Shown: positions 1-9,543 of the stretch, piece after piece | Layout of the letters: each line of letters opens with the position of its first letter | How positions within the stretch are numbered: position 1 is the first letter of the stretch | Source: Branchiostoma floridae | Lineage: Eukaryota > Chordata > Leptocardii > Amphioxiformes > Branchiostomatidae | Assembly: GCF_000003815.2 (NCBI RefSeq) | Contig: NC_049980.1 | Span: 8,915,510-8,942,280 of the forward strand | Reading direction: 5' to 3' | DNA: 26,771 nt | Program-made: the position numbers and the translations under genes | Notes under the pieces: generated by a model | Told to the model about the DNA's origin: nothing | Databases searched by the model: none | Seen by the model: the letters and a program-made list of their open reading frames with translations, nothing else

Positions 1-1362
1 CTGGGTGGATTTGATTAATTTAATATTTAGTATGTTAACGTTCAACCAGCCCGGTATACTACGTAGGTCTGGATGAGACCTCAAAATCATTAGATTTTGG
101 GCCATTGGGGATTTTTTAAGTACAATTATATACACGTTTACTGTGGTCAGTGTGGTGTGTACGTTTTATAATAATTATATGTTTTATTTGCAAAATCATG
201 CCCGAGGGCTAATTGCATACACAATCTCAAGAACTAAGAGAGGTAAGTACATAAAACTAGTGTCTAATCAACTACATGATACTACGAGTATATGCATTGG
301 CTTTTGATCATGAATTACAAGGCTTTTCCACAGCTCATAATCAGGATTTAAACAGGTCTTACACTGTGCTTTTGGTTCCGGTTCGGAATTTCAAGTGTCC
401 AGATATCCAAATAGTCCCTAAGAATAAGACGCAAATCAGAGGTTGTCTCCATAGTTTTGGCTCTAGATTTTTCAGCTATCGCTTTAGAAGTCTATAATCT
501 TTTATACTTCTCCAAATGCTTGTTGTTGGTAGCGTTTTATGGTGTCGGAGATTTGATCATGCGGCGAACACTTCCTGGTATTAGTGCGCGCGATAGCGGT
601 AAAGCGTTTCGTCGCCTGATTACCCAGATCGTGCGTTCTATGTGCGTTTTGGGTGTTTTAGCGCCATCGGAGCTCGCGGAAAACGTATCGGATAACTTTT
701 TTTCCTTTTTACTCAGTATACAGAAGAAGTCTTGACCTTCATTGCCATATGAGTCATTATCCCAGGAAAATTCATATTTTCCGTGTAGCGGCCTGTAAAA
801 AATGGCCCCAAATTAGCAATTTATGGATGAAAAGCTTATATTTTTAATGTTTTTTACCAAAAATAACATTTCTACAGAAAATGTCAAATGAGTCTGTCGG
901 TCAGCGACAACACACACTTTTCTATCGGAAACATTGAATTATCCGAAAAACGATGTTTTGAGATGCGCTAGCGCTTTTCTCAGAGACAGTCAAATCGGCC
1001 CCAAATCCTAAAAAAAACTCCGAACCGGAACCTTTTGCATGAGAAATAAACACGTTTTACACGTTACATGCGTAATACGCATAAGAAACACTTGGGACGT
1101 TAACGGTACCCTGGGAGCCTGAGACAGGACCGGGTAGCTAGCGAGTTAGCTAGCAAGTTTTGTTCGGGGAGCCAAGGCAGTCAGCCTGCCGATCTCACAT
1201 TAGCTCTCCGGGGGAGCTTGAGCTCAAAGGAGTTATTGCTACCCTATCCCTGGAAGGAACCTCTGTACCCTAACCGTTCTGCCAACATGAAGCTTTTTAT
1301 ACCAGAGTGGAGATAATATTATAGCATCTCTCAATGAAAGTCTTACATCTCTGTTTTTGTAG
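1..1362. other. Upstream region of the CH-CH gene, no gene recognised
   Basis: AT-rich DNA with a CpG-denser stretch at about 555-700 that could be promoter-proximal. There is a splice-donor-like AG|GTAAGTAC at 242/243. A low-complexity patch at 1134-1220 contains TAGCTAGC twice and the hairpin-forming GGCAGTCAGCCTGCC. A 92-codon frame at 457-735 has no recognisable similarity. Confidence 0.4.
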
Positions 1363-1397
1363 GTTCCTGTGTGTGCCTGATGAGATGATGTGACATT
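1363..1397 (+). other. Probable 5' UTR segment of the CH-CH gene
   Basis: A pyrimidine-rich tract ending in TTTTTGTAG at 1354-1362 looks like a splice acceptor, so coding exon 1 probably begins at 1363 with 35 untranslated bases. The in-frame TGA at 1386-1388 stops any upstream extension. A matching upstream non-coding exon is not certain. The best donor I see is AG|GTAAGTAC at 242/243. Confidence 0.45.
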
Positions 1398-1508
1398 ATG
1401 CAGTCTGGACGGAGGGGAGCTCTGGAGGGAACCAACGTGTTGTACTGGCCGTACAATGGAGGCTACAACCCCTCCACTGACAGGGAGAAAACTCAGCATG
1501 AGATACAG
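1398..1508 (+). CDS. CH-CH gene coding exon 1
   Basis: Encodes the 37-residue N-terminus before CH1, rich in Tyr, Gly and Asn (YWPYNGGYNPS). It ends in phase 0 at ATACAG|GTTAGAG. There is no signal peptide, which fits a cytosolic protein. Confidence 0.75.
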
Positions 1509-4500
1509 GTTAGAGAAGCCCAGCTCATCTTCATCAGAATGTGGTTGCCATCAGCTGGTGTTTCTTAAGATAAAGTCACTCTTTTCAGTCATTTTTCAAC
1601 ATTATGTAATGGAAATACACTACTACACTGCACTGCAATATTCACAACGAATGAATATGACTTTGTTGTGCTGTGAGGACATCTTAAGATATGCACATTA
1701 TGTAATGGATCTACACTACTACACTGCACTGCGATATTCACAACGAATGAATATGACTTTGTTGTACCGTGAGGACGTATTAAGATTATGCACATCACCA
1801 CCCCCCACCACCCAAACCTCGCTGCTTGAGTTGTTTGCCATTTTTTCCAACTTTGCGATGAACTAGAATTTTTCCTCAAGTTTGTTGAAAGTCCCCACAA
1901 AGCCCTAATGATCTCCAACCACAAAAACAGTCGATTCGGAATTCTGCAGCTGGCTTACTTCCAGTTTGGCTACCTATGAAGTAAGGGAATTTGGTTGCGG
2001 CTTCCTTTTCATTGTTTACCTGAACGATTGAAATTTGACAAAATGACAAAAATATGTTGAAAATGAATGTAAGTAACATTAATGTGTGTCTGACAGGAGA
2101 TTTTAGAATTCAAAATATTTGTACTTTTAGCACCAAAATACATGCATCCCTTTAACCTTTAGCATACTTAAGTAGCAGTTTGGCAACCACTTCTAATTGG
2201 TTACAGTATGAGGTTAGGCAGCAGGGAAATGGTTAAAAACCAATGAGCACTGCAGAGTTCTTAAACTTCAACAATTTGTTTTTCATGACTCGAGTGTTCT
2301 GTGGGGCTCAGGAGTCTCATACTAGAGCACTTCAAATGTCACATGGACCAGTGAAGATTTGAGCATCACTTGAGGGTCCTTTTGGGGTTACCACAACAAT
2401 TGGTTTCAAGTAAAATGAGATTTTTAGGCATTTTGAAGACTGACCTTTTTTAGGAAGTAGCAGCTAGAATATCATTCTTTTGATAAGAGTTCACTCCAAG
2501 CTGCACTAGTTGTTATATTGATTTTCTGCATGGAAATAGATTGCTTAGAGCCTGAATATTATTATTAGTATACATCTGTAGGCAGCTTACATGTAGCAGC
2601 TGTGACACACCACATGTATATGTAGGACACAGATAATACAGCCTAGCATTACATTTAATAGTAAGTACCTATATCATGTGGTGCACTATTTGGCTCCTCA
2701 ACAAACTGCATGTAAGTTTCATTTTTTTTTAAACTTCTATAATTACAATTTCTGAAATGATTTATATTGCTGTAACCTTAATGGCTACACATGTACTTGT
2801 ATGGGGTCAGCTTGGCTTTGTAAAGTCTAATGGAGATGAAAATAAACAACAACTTGCAGTGTTGTGTGTAACATACCTCAATCTCCTTTCCCTCCCAGGA
2901 GTATACAGTGTGGGCCAATGCCTACCTGGCTGAGAGAGGAGACCTGCCCCCCGTGGGGGATCTTGTAACAGCCCTGTCTGATGGCATAACCCTCATCAAG
3001 TTGGTAGAAGTCATGGGTATGTCTTACTATACCATTTTCCCCTTAGGCCATGTTGATATGATTATATGGATGACATCCTCTGGGAACTCCAAAACTGATG
3101 CGAGCGAGCGAATAAAAAAAAAGTTTGGCAAAAAAAACAAAAGTTGCCTTCAGTATGAAATCAAAGTGGCCAGGAAGGTTGAACATAGGAATAAACACAC
3201 ATTGTAATGGTATACCAACAGTTAGGTGTAGGGACCAGTACATCATACGGGTGCAAAACATTTTTTTCTTCTTGGACCAATCCAAAAAAAACAGACCTGA
3301 AAAAAAAACAACAGAGGAACAGGTTTCGCCAATTATAAAATGGACACACTATGTCGGCAGCCATTTGGGGTCCAACCGCGGGGGCCAAGAAGACAACAAG
3401 AGCGAAGTCAAGTAGAGTTTATAGTCAATTGCACCAAGTTTCTACAGTCAAAGGTACAAAGACAGTTAGCCTTTATTACATGGAGATGGGATTTTAAAAT
3501 GCAGTGGGAGTCCAATAATCCAACAAACAGATTCCTTTGTAGCAAAATTGACCAATTACCATTGTTTTGAGTATTGCCAGTTCTCAAGTTTCCACAGACA
3601 ATCAGGTCCAGGTTCATGTCCGGACCTGGAAATGGTCCTCTGGACCTGAATTTTCTGTACTGGTACCTCCCCCAACCAACAATAGATTGTTTTCTTTCTG
3701 TCCTTTCACATCTTAATCTTTGACTTTAGATTCATTTTGGCATTCTATGGCATTAGTTATCTGTTTTCTGATACTTTTTTTTCAATCTACGGAATATTTG
3801 TGCTCATATTACAGCTGCTTTGCACAATTTATTGTGTGGTTGAAAACTTTTTTTTGTGTGGAAATGGCCGAAAATTGGTGCGAGCGCGGATGTCATCCAT
3901 ATAATCAAATCAATGTGGCCTTACCAGTAAATTATCATGTTTCCTCTGGTTTTGTTGGTGTGGTCTTTTTCCTTCTTCCTATGTCGGGAGTTAATAACTA
4001 GTAGATAGGTTGTTTCCTTCACTCACACACAATACTATTAGGCTAGACTAATGGTATAGTGTGCAAGTACTTTGGCAAAAGGCTACATTCTGCATTTTCA
4101 TCAAAATGTTGCCTTTCTTGTGGAACAATGAAGTCATGATGTATCGTAGTTTTGAAACCAAAACAAAATCACATCAAGTTCCATAGTTGTATACCATGGT
4201 AAAAGCCAGCATTTTACATGATTTACTGTTAATTTAGATGAATCTGTTACAATTGTAATGATTAATTTAATAATTGTCCAGTTATAGACAATATAACAAC
4301 AAAGAATACTCTGTGTTGAATACAATATGCATTCAGCAATCATTATTACATTATTACATTATTACATTATTACATCAATTCTTATTGAAGAATTAATGCG
4401 TTGTATCCTTCCACAGCAGAGCAACAAATCCCCTACCCTCATCCTAAACCAACCAGCTGGATCCAGAGGGTGGAGAACACAACAGCCTGTCTCAGCTTCT

Positions 4501-7500
4501 GTGGGGAGGGAGGAGTCATGTTGGAAGGGCTGACATCTTCAGGTATGTCTGGGCATTGGTTTCAGAAAGTATGATGTGTTCAGTGGTCACAGCAAACCAT
4601 TGCAAGCAGTAACAAAATTGAAGATGTTTATGTTTGAAAATAAAGATTTATCTTAGTAAAAGATGCCGTGAAGATTCATTTCATGGTGTTTGGTGCAGAA
4701 AGCTATTTTTAATTTGACTACAGTGATGAAGGATTTACAAAGATACTTCTTGAGTGTGCTTTTGATTACTGTATAATACTTATATACTAATATACAATCA
4801 AGTCGGAGAGACAGCAATTTCATTTTAAGGTTGAAAAGCTAGTTTTTATAACAGTAAGATATAAGTACTAGTAAGTAAGTGGATATGACCGTGTTTGTTT
4901 ATTTGTTTCTTGCAGATATTGTGGATGGGAAAGCAAAAGCCATTCTTGCTCTGTGTCACGCCCTGAGGATAAGATGTGAAGGTAGGACTCCTGAATGAGG
5001 AAATACAACAACAAGATAATATAAATTGCACTTTCACTTTTGTACGATAGACACTCGTGCGGCATAAGGATGGATGCACAATGAAAGCCAGCATTGGTTG
5101 ATTTTGACCCTAACTGTCTCTGCATTGGGCTGTGAACAGCATAACTCGTAAAGTCATGGATGATACCATGTAGTTGGTAGGGGTTTGCAAGAGAAAGAGA
5201 CCTTTAGGTTATTGGCCCCCCAATAGCTATTCTATGGTACTGCAACAAAACTTCCAGTTATGATATCTTCTTGCCAATGCAATGTACTCACTGGTGTAAG
5301 AGCAGTGTTTGAGCATTAGTGAATTACTACAGTTTAAATACTAAAGTTACTACTACTACTACTAAAGTTAAAATAGTTTAGTGAGTTATTAACCAGGCTA
5401 ATCTTCCAGTGAGAGTTTGTACATTATATATAATGCAAGATACACAGAAAGTAACTAACATGTTTCCCACAATACCTCTCACACAAGGTGTTGGGAGGTA
5501 CGCTGTCCGTGCAGTTCCACTAACATCTAGACACAAACCATATCATCATTCTGGTGCAAGGTATGATGGGATAGACAGCCGGGGACACGCCCAGGTTCCG
5601 CTGGTGACCTGGGAACAAGAAGACATGGCCATATTTGCATGGGTGAAGTGCATGTTGGGACACATGGTGGTGGATTATTCGGTGTAAGTGGGAAACATCT
5701 CTGTGCTGTGTATTCTGTGCTCTTTTGGTGCATCATCATCACTAACACTATTACATGTCTGCATGCCCTCTTTACTTTTCCACTGCTTATCTTTCAACAG
5801 AAATGCTCTATTCAGACTGCTCTCAGCAGCTGATTAACATTACATGTAGCATGATATGTATTGTAGCACATTATAGTCTGTAACGTGTGTTCCTTGTATC
5901 TTGGCAATTCTAGATCTACATAATGTACTTTATAGGAAAGTTACACTTTTCTTCAGTGATAGAAAAGATGCATGCTGGCACTGCTGCTTTACTTAGTACA
6001 TGTAATATGCAATATAATGACTATATACGATCTACTGGAGACATTTCACAGACTGCAGAATAATAACATCTCCCATGCTCCACAGCTTTCAGGATGGGAG
6101 TTTGCTCTGCAGACTCGTCAACAAGATTTGTGAAGGGGACATTGAGCCAACGGTACAGTTGTATTTCCAGTACATGATAGAGTAGAAACATTCTGTGCTC
6201 TAAAAAATTTTCATTTATCAATTTTTCTGCTGTTACTGCAAAGCTGATATGATCTCTCATTGAAGGTTTGGATGGACAAGTCCCATGCAGACAGGCTGTA
6301 CGTTGCCATGGAGACAGTAGAGAGAAAGTTTGGTTTGCCGTGCTTCCTAGATGTCCAGACTGTGACCAGAGGACAGGGACACGAGTCCCTTAGGGACTAT
6401 CTGTCCCAACTTAAGAAGCTGGGAGACATGCATATACAGGTTACTTTCATTTATGTTTCAAAATCTAGACTTGAAAAATAGTATACGTAGTTAGTTGACT
6501 TCTTCAGAATTCTGGAGCAAGCTTAAGGATGCTTGTTTTTTCGGTGGGGAAGGAGTTTGCTGTAGAAAGAGGCTGTATGTAGCAGTACTAACTCGAGATA
6601 TACCAAGTCCTTTCAGACTAACTTAATGTAGATTTCACTTACTACAACTGGAAACCTGTCAAATTTCAAAGTTGCTTGTACAGTGTATGAGTACTACCTT
6701 CAATGGGGCAATGAAGTTTCAAGGTGAAATTATAACTGATGTGTCTTTACAGCAAAAGAAGTGGAGAGAGGAGAAGGAGGCAGAAGCCCGTAGGGAGCGT
6801 GAGAGATGGGAGCGGGTCCACCTGAAGAGGAGGGAGGCTCAGGAGCACAGGAGGAAGCTGGAGGACATGTTCGACAGGCACAGACAACAGCTGGAGGAGC
6901 TGGACACAGCTGTGAAGAGGAAGGAGATGGAGCTAGCCAAGCAGATGAACGTCTCCTATAATGAGTACAAGAGACTGAAAAGTCCCAGGCCAAAACCTGC
7001 TGAGATAGATGAGGGAAAAAATCAGGAGGTTGGGGCAGTTAGACCAAACACCACCACATCAATAGGGCAAGGTACAAAAACAGATAGCAAAGCTTCAAAA
7101 GATACAGCCTCCAATTCTACAAGTGTGCCAAAACCCAAATCAGCGATTCACAATGTCACAGATACTCCGGAGAAATCTGTTGTGGATGAGCCAGATAAAG
7201 AGTCAGAGGACAGAGATCACAGTGAGGTCACAAGTTCAACTTCAGGTGATGACATAGGGAAAAGCGACGTCACTGACTCCATGTGGAATGAAACCCTCAA
7301 GAGTTTGTCGAAACTTGCCCTAAGAAGAGAGCAGAAGTCAGTGCTGGCAACCAAACCTTCTAACCTACCAGGGTTGGCTACTGATCAACAACAACACAGA
7401 CCTGAAGGTCAGGATGATGGCGGGCAAAATGTTGGCTCCGGACCAGCAAAACAAATAGGTAGAGAATCAGGCAGTCATCTTTCCGCACACAGGGAAAGCG

Positions 7501-7694
7501 GGAACGAAAGACCCGTCAGCAGCTCTCTGACATCCGTCTCACCTGCTAGCAACACAGATGTGAAAGGCAGTGGGCTCGCAGGCTCTGCAAATACTGGTAA
7601 CCTACCTACTGGCTACTTCAAAAATGCAGCCAGGAGAGCACTCTTCTTTGCCTCCCTGTCTCCAGAGCCTGAAGATCAGCTCAGTGATGGGTAG
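1398..7694 (+). CDS. Tandem calponin-homology (CH-CH) coiled-coil protein, eight coding exons
   Basis: Predicted cytoskeletal protein. Coding exons: 1398-1508, 2899-3016, 4417-4542, 4916-4981, 5515-5683, 6086-6152, 6266-6439, 6753-7694. All introns are GT..AG and all junction phases agree, giving 590 residues. CH1 (about residues 38-138) has the pattern DLVTALSDG..LIKLVEVM and ends in DIVDGKAKAILAL, matching the DIVDG region of spectrin and filamin CH1 domains. CH2 (about 172-275) has W..EQEDM..FAWVK, FQDGSLLCRLVNKI and HESLRDYLSQLKKL. Residues 278-352 are a Glu/Arg/Lys-rich coiled coil, followed by a Ser/Thr/Lys-rich tail with no domain I recognise. Tandem CH domains of this order usually bind F-actin, so actin binding is inferred from family. 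The start ATG follows an in-frame TGA at 1386. I cannot name an ortholog. The length is short for spectrin, actinin or filamin, and no spectrin or Ig repeats are seen. Confidence 0.85.
1509..2898 (+). other. Intron 1 of the CH-CH gene
   Basis: A GT..AG intron of 1,390 bp. It contains a 96-bp tandem duplication (1600-1791) and an 8-bp inverted pair CTTACTTC/GAAGTAAG around 1955-1985. I see no coding potential. Confidence 0.75.
1600..1791. repeat. 96-bp imperfect tandem duplication in intron 1
   Basis: Two adjacent copies begin at 1600 and 1696. Both carry CATTATGTAATGG, then ACACTACTACACTGCACTGC, ATTCACAACGAATGAATATG and ACTTTGTTGT. They differ by a handful of substitutions and small indels, so the duplication is fairly recent. 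Short open frames here are a by-product. Confidence 0.9.
2899..3016 (+). CDS. CH-CH gene coding exon 2 (first half of CH1)
   Basis: The acceptor is TTTCCCTCCCAG|GAG and the donor ATGG|GTATGT, phase 0 in and phase 1 out. It encodes EYTVWANAYL...DLVTALSDGITLIKLVEVM, the opening helices of a CH domain with the conserved Trp, the Leu-x-DG turn and the LI.L.EV helix. Confidence 0.9.
3046..3920. mobile_element. Candidate inverted-repeat element inside intron 2
   Basis: A 33-bp inverted repeat with 30 of 33 positions matching lies at 3046-3078 and 3888-3920. The inner part of the left copy reads GATTATATGGATGACATCC. The repeats enclose about 810 bp, which includes a dispersed-repeat copy at 3240-3575. 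A transposon or a composite of two repeat copies in opposite orientation are both possible. No convincing target duplication or transposase is visible. Confidence 0.5.
3240..3575. repeat. Dispersed repeat copy A (intron 2)
   Basis: Related in the same order and orientation to 8690-8971. Shared blocks include a T-run with TTGGA and a later GACCTGAAAAA, CAAGAA..A.AACAAGAG, TTTCTA.AGTCAAAGGTA, GCAGTGGGAG or CCAGTGGGAG, AAACAGAT, and CACCATTGTTTT or TACCATTGTTTT. It is non-coding; both copies contain small unrelated open frames. Confidence 0.75.
4341..4375. repeat. Microsatellite (ATTACATT)n
   Basis: Four tandem copies of an ATTACATT-type unit just upstream of the exon 3 acceptor in intron 2. 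Confidence 0.9.
4417..4542 (+). CDS. CH-CH gene coding exon 3 (middle of CH1)
   Basis: The acceptor is CCTTCCACAG|CAGAGC and the donor TTCAG|GTATGT. Read in the frame imposed by exon 2 (phase 1) it gives EQQIPYPHPK, then WIQRVENTTACLSFC. The latter corresponds to the N-x-x-x-A-L-x-F helix of CH domains. Other frames lack CH similarity. Confidence 0.88.
4916..4981 (+). CDS. CH-CH gene coding exon 4 (end of CH1)
   Basis: This 66-bp exon lies between TTTGTTTCTTGCAG and GAAG|GTAGGA. It encodes DIVDGKAKAILALCHALRIR, the final CH1 helix. The I-V-D-G-x-x-x-x-I-L-x-L signature is typical of CH1 domains in actin-binding proteins. Confidence 0.9.
5515..5683 (+). CDS. CH-CH gene coding exon 5 (linker and start of CH2)
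   Basis: Encodes a His/Arg-containing inter-domain linker and then TWEQEDMAIFAWVKCML, the first CH2 helix with its Trp. The donor is CGGT|GTAAGT, phase 2. Phase 1 entry fits two acceptors: GTGCAG at 5514 (used here) or CTTCCAG at 5409. The latter has the better pyrimidine tract and would add 35 residues. The 3' end is firm and the 5' end is uncertain. Confidence 0.7.
6086..6152 (+). CDS. CH-CH gene coding exon 6 (middle of CH2)
   Basis: The acceptor is ATGCTCCACAG at 6085 and the donor ACG|GTACAG. With one base completing the split Val codon it reads FQDGSLLCRLVNKICEGDIE, the conserved DG-x-x-LC-x-L-x-N core of a CH domain. The next AG downstream (6092) would break this frame, which fixes the acceptor. 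Confidence 0.88.
6266..6439 (+). CDS. CH-CH gene coding exon 7 (end of CH2)
   Basis: Encodes 58 residues including ADRLYVAMETVERKFGLPCF, corresponding to the N-x-x-x-A-x-x-x-A-x-x-x-LG-(I/V)-P helix of CH2. HESLRDYLSQLKKL follows, matching the (E)(K/R)S-(I/V)-x-x-Y-(V/L)-S helix of filamin and actinin. The splice sites are CATTGAAG|GTT and ATACAG|GTTACT, both phase 0. Confidence 0.9.
6753..7694 (+). CDS. CH-CH gene terminal coding exon 8 (coiled coil and tail)
   Basis: The acceptor GTGTCTTTACAG ends at 6752 and the stop TAG is at 7692. It encodes 313 residues. The first 75 form a highly charged helix (KKWREEKEAEARRERERWER and onward to MNVSYNEYKRLK) with heptad-like spacing, probably a coiled coil. 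The rest is a low-complexity tail rich in Ser, Thr, Gly, Asp and Lys with many possible phosphorylation sites. It ends in the more ordered-looking GYFKNAARRALFFASLSPEP. I recognise no domain in the tail. Confidence 0.88.
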   Translation, partial: QKKWREEKEAEARRERERWERVHLKRREAQEHRRKLEDMFDRHRQQLEELDTAVKRKEMELAKQMNVSYNEYKRLKSPRPKPAEIDEGKNQEVGAVRPNTTTSIGQGTKTDSKASKDTASNSTSVPKPKSAIHNVTDTPEKSVVDEPDKESEDRDHSEVTSSTSGDDIGKSDVTDSMWNETLKSLSKLALRREQKSVLATKPSNLPGLATDQQQHRPEGQDDGGQNVGSGPAKQIGRESGSHLSAHRESGNERPVSSSLTSVSPASNTDVKGSGLAGSANTGNLPTGYFKNAARRALFFASLSPEPEDQLSDG

Positions 7695-8560
7695 AATGGT
7701 CTAATTGTGGAAAGTAATGTTAAGTGTTGATGATTGTAGAAAAGAAATGTACCAAAATATCTGTATTTTTACACGCACCTTTTATAATGTAGATTGTTTA
7801 CTTTATAGACGTGATCCTTTTGTATGTACATGTAATTGTGTGGGGCCAAATGTCCAGATCAGTGTACACTAGGAATGTGTACCTAAATATACTATTAGGT
7901 ACAGGTACAGGTGCAGAGGTCAGGTATAGGTGAAGAGAGGTGGGTATAGAGGTCCCTACTTGTATCTACACCTCAGTACTATACCTGAGCAATTTGACAA
8001 AGTAACCTGTGGGTTTCATTGATAATGATGACAGAAATATGAATGTTAACAAACAGTTGAGAGAATGTTTATTTAAGCAAGCCTTCCATTATCTTATGCA
8101 GAAAACCCATGCTTTCAAAAGAATGTGTAAATATGTCTTTCAGTACATTTTTTATATGTAATGTAGATGTATTGAGTAGATTGATAGTTACGATGTTCTA
8201 TATCCAGAATTTTATATTGTTTCCACAGATTAGATATATTGTCGGTATCCATTATTTGTAGGAAGTTTTTGCTACATTTTCAAAGTGCCATATTTTATAG
8301 AGGTGTCCCAGATGACCACTATCAGCTGCTTTTAGTGATTTCAGAAACTTTTATGGAATCAGATGTATATAAATCCAGCAGTGTTGAGTAAATTGGACAT
8401 AAGAATTCTACTGTCTTTTGACAACAACCACGTAAATCAAAAAGAAACAGCTTGAGGTTTGTGGAAACGAATCAAAAGTTAGTTTTAACAGTTAACTAAT
8501 CTGTTCCCAGTAAAATGCTTAATACACCTAACAGAACTGGCAATAAAAAGTTATGGCAAT
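7695..8560 (+). other. 3' UTR of the CH-CH gene
   Basis: AT-rich non-coding sequence follows the stop codon. An AATAAA at 8542-8547 is the first canonical poly(A) signal noted, giving a 3' UTR of about 860 bp. A patch at 7890-7990 contains repeated AGGTACAGG and an inverted pair TCAGGTATAG/CTATACCTGA that can form a loose stem. Confidence 0.5.
8542..8547 (+). promoter_or_regulatory. Candidate poly(A) signal of the CH-CH gene
   Basis: Canonical AATAAA in CTGGCAATAAAAAGTTATGG, about 850 bp past the stop. A T/G-rich stretch follows downstream. Transcript evidence would be needed to choose between this and later AATAAA sites such as the one near 8929. Confidence 0.45.
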
Positions 8561-8689
8561 GGTGGTCTCTGAATGAGGTGATCATTTTTCACTGCTGATT
8601 CCACAGCAAATATTCTTAACTTGTAATTTGAATTATGCTAACTATGCTGTCCAGTATGGATGGAGACTGATACATCTTATTTGTACAAA

Positions 8690-8971
8690 TCCGTTTTTTT
8701 CTTGTTGGATCGGTAAAAAGGGACCTGAAAAATGCAGTGGACCAGATTTTGGACTAAGTAGAGCTTGAACACATACAATGTACAAAGTGTATGCAACCAC
8801 ACATTGATTTTAGGGGTTACCTGTCCAAGAAAATAACAAGAGAAAAGTATAACGGAGTAAGTAGTAATTTCTACCAAATTTCTATAGTCAAAGGTATAGA
8901 GGCAGATTTTGAAAAGCCAGTGGGAGCAAAATAAACAGATGCTTTTGTTGTGGAAATGATCACCATTGTTT
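8690..8971. repeat. Dispersed repeat copy B (downstream of the CH-CH gene)
   Basis: Collinear with the intron 2 repeat at 3240-3575 but shorter, lacking the GTCGGCAGCC-containing middle. No terminal inverted repeat is recognised, so the family (SINE, MITE or other) is unknown. Confidence 0.75.
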
Positions 8972-8973
8972 TT

Positions 8974-9011
8974 ACTCTGTGACACTGGAGGGTAACCTCC
9001 AGTAACAGAGT
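8974..9011. other. Perfect-stem hairpin downstream of the gene
   Basis: The arms ACTCTGT (8974-8980) and ACAGAGT (9005-9011) flank ACTGGAGG (8984-8991) and CCTCCAGT (8996-9003) around a GTAA loop. All 15 paired positions match, with a small internal loop. It is in intergenic DNA immediately after dispersed repeat copy B. Confidence 0.8.
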
Positions 9012-9534
9012 CTTGTAATCACTTTGTGCGTTGAGTGTTCGCACCTATATCTCTATGTTCCGTATGCCGCAATCGCATGTGGATTGGCATGTCGTCAGTA
9101 CTCGGTTGGGAAATGATGCACGTTATTTTTTTTTCGCCGTAGCTGTTTTTATTTTGGATGTAATAATTTCAGTTAGCCCATGGCTACTTCCCCTCAGCCA
9201 ATGAGGAGCCCCCATTTTCTGTTGATATATCCACATAGTATGGTGCTACGAAAAAAAGTGTGCTGCTATTTCATGCAAATGAGGAAAAAACTGTGGTGAT
9301 ATCAAGAAAACTGTGGTGATATCAGCCTGAAAAGTGTGGGTGCTATACACATGTGACCCATTCTGACCAATCCTTGCTTACCTTTGAGACCTTCTTCTGG
9401 GACCAGAATAGTGTCATGTGATAACTGACCAATCCTATGCTTGACTTCTAATTGCCCAGAGGAATATGAGCAGACTTTATGTCTCTCCAGGTACCTTGCC
9501 CAGGAAGGTCTTGACAAGATTAATGACCTTGTGT
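9012..9534. other. Intergenic stretch with scattered promoter-like motifs
   Basis: No gene recognised. It holds a CCAAT at 9198-9202, an octamer ATGCAAAT at 9273-9280, a 20-bp tandem duplication at 9285-9324 (AACTGTGGTGATATCA core) and two copies of CTGACCAATCCT at 9363 and 9425. These motifs are short and may be chance. Confidence 0.4.
9285..9324. repeat. 20-bp tandem duplication
   Basis: Two adjacent 20-bp copies sharing AACTGTGGTGATATCA, one mismatch apart. Confidence 0.9.
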
Positions 9535-9543
9535 TGTTACAGC

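Noticed and set aside
457-735. 92-codon frame left of the CH-CH gene
   Set aside because: No ATG at its start, no recognisable domain, and no splice context. The CpG-rich patch could equally be a promoter region.
3043-4001. Two frames sharing a GCHPYN-type peptide in intron 2
   Set aside because: The shared peptide is the translation of the two ends of the 33-bp inverted repeat, not a protein family.
6730-6993. Pro/Ser-rich minus-strand frame
   Set aside because: Antisense shadow of the coiled-coil coding exon.
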